Origin: Coriaria nepalensis
Lineage: Eukaryota; Streptophyta; Magnoliopsida; Cucurbitales; Coriariaceae
Assembly: GCA_027186245.1 (NCBI GenBank)
Contig: CP114487.1
Span: 10,907,001-10,971,000 of the forward strand
Direction of reading: 5' to 3'
DNA length: 64,000 bases
The notes below the pieces were generated by a model that did no database searches, had not been told where the DNA came from, and was given only the letters and a program-made list of their open reading frames with translations. This document shows positions 58,996 through 64,000 of the stretch, in pieces (position 1 is the first letter of the stretch; the number at the start of each line of letters is the position of its first letter). The translations under genes and the position numbers were made by a program.

Positions 58996-61233
58996 GTATG
59001 TAACTACAGAAAATACATATTTGTAATTTGCACACTCGTAAAATGCATGCAAAGTCAATTGGTTTGTTGAGACGGAAAGGACTTGTTTCAATTGTGGTTA
59101 TTATTATTCGTTAATGTAATAAACCTCATCGACCAAAGTAAATTATATAAGTATATGACACGGTGCTTGTAATTATATAAGTATATACGCATTCAATCAT
59201 TTTTTATTTTTTTATTTTATTTTTTTATTTTATTTTATTTTTTAAATATTTATATTAATTTGGAATATACATAATTATTAATATTTCATTCAATCTCAAA
59301 TCATCATAAATATTAAAAATTTAATATTTATATATTTTAAAATTAATTGATATAATTTTATAAATTTCGATGCTACATGCACTCACTCGATCAACAGTTT
59401 CTATTGTGATCCATAAAATAATAGAAAATGAAGATTTTATAAAAACAACCATAAGACTCCCCTTTCTCCGTTGATAAAGTATTTGCATCAGTTTAGTTTT
59501 CAAAATTAGTTCTTAGTTTAAGTCTACATACTATTTTTTAGTATCATTTTCAAAAAACTTAGTATGTATGTTTTCATTTGTTTCCTTTATGCAATGTCAT
59601 AAAAATAAAGTTTTATCTTGGAAAAAATATCCATATAAAAAAATAAGGAGGCCCACGCAGCCACAACAAAAATGGGCATAACCTAATCAAAGACAATTGA
59701 GTCAAAAAGACCAAGTAAGCTATAAGGCCATAAAAGAGCTTAGGCCAAGGTTGAAGAATTTAGTTGATTCTTATAACAAATAATGGTTAAAGAGATCTCA
59801 GAGATAGAGCGTTAAAAAGAAATCCATGTAGATCCTTAGGCAAAATCATCGGTATAAAAATCAATCGAGAATAATAAATCTGAAGAGACTTGATCAATCC
59901 TCAATACAAGCAAGACATGTGGAAGACCGCACTATGTTCAGACACTCCGAAAGATGGCATGACATGCCAAAACGTGGAACTATTGATTCGCCAGCACATG
60001 ATTGGGGCGATTCGTTTAAAATAATAATATATATATATATATATTCATAGCATTCATACAGTAAGATGATTCAAAAGCATCCATCCAACATGCAAGATCC
60101 ATAAAAAGGTCAATGGGCTTCACCATCTACTGGCATTGGGCATGAGGGTAGTCGCCTCCACCAAGACCCTCTCCTCACAGTTCACGCTTCCATCTATGCC
60201 GCATCTCGGATTAAAATGGCATGCAACCTACAAAGGTGGGGGTCTACTTCAACCTTTAATAAACAATTTTGGTCTAAGTCCCTTTTCTGTCAATATTCGT
60301 CTTAACATCTTCCTCCTGATTCTCCCTAAAATCTAGCTAATATGAGCTCAACTGAGCTAAATTTTCAGCAAACTACTTTATTTAACCAAAAAATAAGATT
60401 GAAATACTCATTCTTATGCACTTTTTGGGAAAAAGTGGGTCTCACTCTAACTTATTCAAGCTTGGTCAAATTCCATCATTTATATTGTCAAAAATTGCTC
60501 CCACAAACTCTCATATTCAGCTAATTAATACTTATGATTGAAAATTGGAATCATGAGCAAATTTTTTGCTATTTTTTAGGGAAAGTTGTTTCTATTTTTG
60601 ACCATTTTTATACTTGGTTGATTGTCACCTTGGTTGCTATCTAATTTTTTTCATACCTCACCAATCTTTATAAAATTTCATATTCAAAATCAAATATTTC
60701 TAGTAGGTCGAATTTTACATTAAATCAACCAAAATTTCGGTTTATATATAATTTGAGAGAAACTTAGTCCAAAATAACTTTGTAATTAATGATCCTACAC
60801 TACTTATATTGCAGTGAATTTAATTGGTCAATACAAATGGGAAATAACATCTCCATGGATTTTCATTCATGGATTTTATCAAATTAATGTATGCCACGTA
60901 TCATTATTTTATAATATATAGATATAGATATTGATGCAGCATTAAATTAACGTCGACTTGTTGTACCCCATTAATACGTTCAAAGTGAATCTTAAACAAA
61001 ATGGAGCTACCTAGTAAAAAATTATGCACATGACTTTTAAAATTTTTTTTGTAATGTAAAAATATTTCTTTTGCATTCATTTGGTTCATGTTGCCATGTT
61101 TTTTTAAAAATAATCTAAACTAACCCAATTTATTGAACCGGATACATGGAGATAATTCTTCTATAATTTAACGACATACCAGTTGGGTTACGCAAGCATC
61201 TCAAGGGCTAGAGCTTGAGATAGGAATCAGACA
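58996..61233. other. Intergenic region
   Basis: 2.2 kb of AT-rich DNA with a TA run near 60025-60042. No gene seen on either strand apart from short chance frames. Confidence 0.5.
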
Positions 61234-61985
61234 ATGGTGAGAAGCCCTAGCTGCTAAGAAAAAGGACTAAACAGAGGAGTTTGGTCTTCTCAGGAAGACG
61301 AAATTCTTACAGATTACGTTCGAAACCATGGCGAAGGAAAGTGGGGCGTAGTTTCCAGAGAAACAGGTTACATTAACGTTCTTGTTTGCTTCATATGCTG
61401 TCTAGATATAATATTTAGTAGTATTAATCGTCAAATCATATCAATGTAGGTGTTAAGAGAAGTGGAAAGAGTTGTAGATTGAGGTGGCTGAATTATCTGA
61501 GGCCAGACATCGTACGAGGTAATATAACTGACAACGAAGAAGATCTCATCATCAGGCTTCACAAGTTGCTTGGTAACATGTATGGTGATCATCCTTCTTG
61601 AGCTTGATTACTGAAAATATCTAACCTACTATTAACCGTATATTTTCCTGTAGATGGTCACTGATAACTGGTAGGCTTCCAGGACGAACAGACAATGAAA
61701 TTAAGAACTACTATAACACGATCCTGAAGAAGAAGCTACAACAAGATGACGATCAATCAAGAAAACTTAAAAGTGACAATGAATCCCAACGATGTTGATG
61801 ATCTTCTGCTGATTGGTTGTGAGGATGATATGATGCCGTTGGACTTCGTTATGGATCTTAGTGACCCATATTTCAGCAGCATTTCCGAATTTCTAGAATC
61901 TGATATGTCGGATCTTTGTGGGTTGGATGATCTGCTTTGTAAGGAACTTCCTAATTTGTTGTCCGATGATTTGCTTACAAATTAG
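61234..61985 (+). pseudogene. R2R3-MYB pseudogene
   Basis: Three exons in the standard MYB layout: 61234-61366, 61450-61579 and 61654-61985. R2 is clear ([47 protein letters not shown]), and R3 too ([35 protein letters not shown]). It also fits the bHLH-partner motif. Lesions: TAA at codon 8 (PSC-stop-EKG), the last bases of exon 2 are AT instead of AG, so the R of NRW becomes I, and after the MYB domain the frame closes while an acidic tail (SEFLESDMSDLCGLDDLL) continues in another frame. Other changes hit conserved residues (KRSGK for KRCGK). It is 4 kb from the TT2-like gene, on the other strand. Confidence 0.85.
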
Positions 61986-63154
61986 GGTTTGTGAAATCTA
62001 AGTTTAAATGGTTCTAGCAAATTTAGAATATCTTACAAGTCTCAAGTTCAAATCTCATGTCATGCTCGTCCTGTCAAATCATTATCGTTAACTCAATTTG
62101 AAAAAGATCTTATATTTACAATCAATGACTTGTCGGTTTTTCATAGCCCCGAGCGTCCGTAAAATCGGACCTAAAACTCTTTTCAGCCTTTACGTTTATT
62201 CGTACTAAAATGAGGAATTTTTCTTTTTCGAACTTCGATGCAAACTGTAAACTAACATTTAAGCATATGTACTAACTCCATTTTCAAGCCCGATGTCTAA
62301 TATCGTCCATTTGTTGGGCCATACAACTTTAGTAAGTACCTGCTGGCCCATTACCAAATTATGACTAAATAAATATTTTCCTTTTTTTTTTTTTTTTCAA
62401 ATATTGTAAATGAGATAGTGTAATTAGTTTAGTTCTATTCCTTGGATTCTCATTAGTCGTATCGTTTTGGCTTATCTTATCCGATTGTGTATATTTGTTT
62501 AATATTAACCCATAATTAGTTATCTTATCTTAGGATTATTAAAACATGACAGCATCCCACTTGACGTACGTGAGAAAGACATTTTAATTGGATGTTTCTT
62601 ATTTATATACATAATCAAATGTCATTTAGATTTCATTAGATACGCCCACCTCAATTAACCTAAAGCCTAATCTTATACATAATGATCAATGGGATAGCCC
62701 TAATGCTCTACCTCGATCCTTAATATATGAATGAAGAAGGTATCCATATTCATTAACAGTTTTTGAGAAGGCAGTTTGAATAAGTTGGAGGTAATCTTAT
62801 ATTAATTGAGTTATAACTCCAAAGCTCAACACGATCACTACAATCTGGAGTTGGTCATGCATATTTGATAAACATTAATGGCTGGTTTAACGGTACGCCA
62901 TTAATGGCTCAAGAAAATGTCTGCTCAAACTTTGTCGTCAAACATAATTGGAGCCTCCTCGTCGCCTTTAGCATAAATTATGGATTTGATGCCAAAAACA
63001 AATAACTTCCATTATTTTATTAAAAAAATTAATTAAGAACTCATTTAGGTATACTTATAAGTGATAAATAGTATTTATAAGTAGAAATATATTAATTATA
63101 AATAAAAATTAAATAAAGTATTTAAAATGTATTTTTTTTATATTTTTTTTAAAT

Positions 63155-63319
63155 AAGCATTTAAATTTTATTTTTTCAGATAAAATAAAGTACTTATTTT
63201 CATAAAAATAAATAATTTTAACCTTACTTTTGTTATAAATTTAAAATTTTAGATGTAGTTAATCCTAATCGTAACATTTCTTTCATACACCTTAAATAAA
63301 TCTTAAAGCTATACCAAAA
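63155..63319 (+). repeat. Dispersed repeat, copy 2
   Basis: Same sequence family and orientation as 57951-58094: AAGCATTTAAA, GATAAAATAAAGTACTTATT, AGTTAATCCTAATCGTAA and TATACCAAAA, with small insertions. Confidence 0.75.
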
Positions 63320-63602
63320 TAAAAGTATATAATATATACATTATATAATATTTAATTTGAGTGTAAAAAAAATAAAAAATTATTCGAGGATGTTTCTGTA
63401 CAAGTGGCAGACAGAGGATGTCTATAGGATCACAATGTCGAACAAGATATTAAACCTATGATGACGTCTTATATAGTAAATCCACTTTCTTTTTTTGTTT
63501 CATTTATATATTTTTCTATTAATAATAAAATAAGATGAATTAAAAAAAGACGAATAGCCGCTATTTGATCCTATTGCCCCATAGATGGCACACTTCATAA
63601 GA

Positions 63603-63603
<1 letters not shown>

Positions 63604-63629
<26 letters not shown>
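63604..63629. repeat. (GA)n run in CKX7 leader
   Basis: Uninterrupted GA dinucleotide run about 70-96 bp upstream of the CKX7 start; likely in the promoter or leader. Confidence 0.9.
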
Positions 63630-63633
<4 letters not shown>

Positions 63634-63699
63634 GCGTTCTAGAAAGCGAAACGAAAAGGACCGGTTTGTTAGTTCAGTGAGTTAGGTTCACCGGAGAGG

Positions 63700-64000
63700 A
63701 TGGTAGCGTACCTTGAGCACTTCGTACAGGAAAACGACAGCGAATCGATACGGCACGACGATGTTTCAAGCGTATGTAAAGCTCTAGACCTCCAAGGAAG
63801 CATCGACACCACTTCTAGGTCCGGTTCCGATTTTCTAGCCACTAAGGATTTCGGCGGTATATACTCTTCCAATCCTTTAGCACTAGTGAGGCCAGCTGGC
63901 GCTGATGACGTGGTCAATGTAATCAAAGCGGCTTCAAGGTCCTCGAATCTGACCGTCGCCGCTAGAGGCAACGGCCACTCCATCAACGGCCAGGCTATGG
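63700..64000 (+). CDS. CKX7: Cytokinin dehydrogenase 7, 5' part (cut by window end)
   Basis: First 100 codons of a coding sequence running off the window. Start [15 protein letters not shown] is the first ATG after a GA-rich leader. The FAD-binding (PCMH-type) domain begins with [20 protein letters not shown] and [17 protein letters not shown]; His93 in the GHS motif is the expected covalent FAD attachment site. There is no signal peptide, in contrast to most CKX enzymes, which fits the cytosolic CKX7 type (At5g21482). The enzyme oxidatively cleaves the side chain of cytokinins. The Arabidopsis NdhU gene At5g21430 is a near neighbour of At5g21482, as here. Confidence 0.92.
   Translation, partial: MVAYLEHFVQENDSESIRHDDVSSVCKALDLQGSIDTTSRSGSDFLATKDFGGIYSSNPLALVRPAGADDVVNVIKAASRSSNLTVAARGNGHSINGQAM

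Larger units (their letters stand above)
61986..63699. other. Promoter region of CKX7 and spacer
   Basis: 1.7 kb, AT-rich, with the second dispersed-repeat copy (63155-63319) and a GA run (63604-63629) about 70 bp before the next start codon. No gene seen. Confidence 0.5.

Noticed and set aside
1..64000. A new multi-gene system, CRISPR array or bacterial-type operon
   Set aside because: Neighbours are unrelated plant housekeeping and regulatory genes with separate promoters; no phage, defence or CRISPR features were seen.

Overview
The window is nuclear DNA from a flowering plant, almost certainly a eudicot. Genes are split by short AT-rich GT-AG introns, intergenic DNA is AT-rich, tRNA-Tyr carries an intron, a decayed plant LINE and a nuclear copy of plastid psbD are present, and every recognisable protein is plant-typical. 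The genus cannot be read from the sequence. Exon models were built by hand from splice signals; in each gene called intact the exons sum to a whole number of codons.

Layout. 0-15 kb: an MBD8-like methyl-CpG-binding protein (-) with a LINE in its second-largest gap, an LRR 'outer arm dynein light chain 1'-like gene (+), a tRNA-Tyr (-), an inverted decayed copy of the LRR 3' end plus half a tRNA-Tyr, then a QUA2/TSD2-type Golgi methyltransferase (-). 15-17.5 kb: low-complexity gap. 17.5-20.4 kb: a damaged twin-CX9C gene (+) convergent with a coclaurine N-methyltransferase-like gene (-). 21-35.5 kb: PMI1-RELATED 2-like, NSUN5 rRNA methyltransferase (both +), a class II small heat-shock gene with an HSE cluster and a truncated relative (-), an SLC25A44-type mitochondrial carrier (+) and an Alfin-like PHD protein (-). 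36-43 kb: a dead PPR gene, a plant gene of unknown function and an RWP-RK gene with a psbD NUPT in an intron (all -). 43.5-54 kb: omega-amidase (+), BIG GRAIN 1-like (+), PRP28/RH21 helicase (-), tRNA-Asp (-), NdhU (+). 54-64 kb: a gene-poor, decaying stretch with a TT2-like R2R3-MYB (-), a lone GDSL-like exon, an MYB pseudogene (+) and the 5' end of cytokinin dehydrogenase 7 (+).

The genes do not form one pathway. From remembered Arabidopsis gene numbers they fall into conserved neighbourhoods: At1g78230/At1g78240; At4g33100/At4g33110-120; At5g26160/26180/26200/26210; At5g12020-30/12040 (and probably 12050); At5g21430/21482. I found no evidence of a new multi-gene system. The items most worth a second look are the gene of unknown function with a PDZ-like tail packed 87 bp behind an RWP-RK gene, the single-base splice-site lesion plus lost cysteine in the CX9C gene, the inverted LRR/tRNA duplication, and the MYB gene/pseudogene pair.
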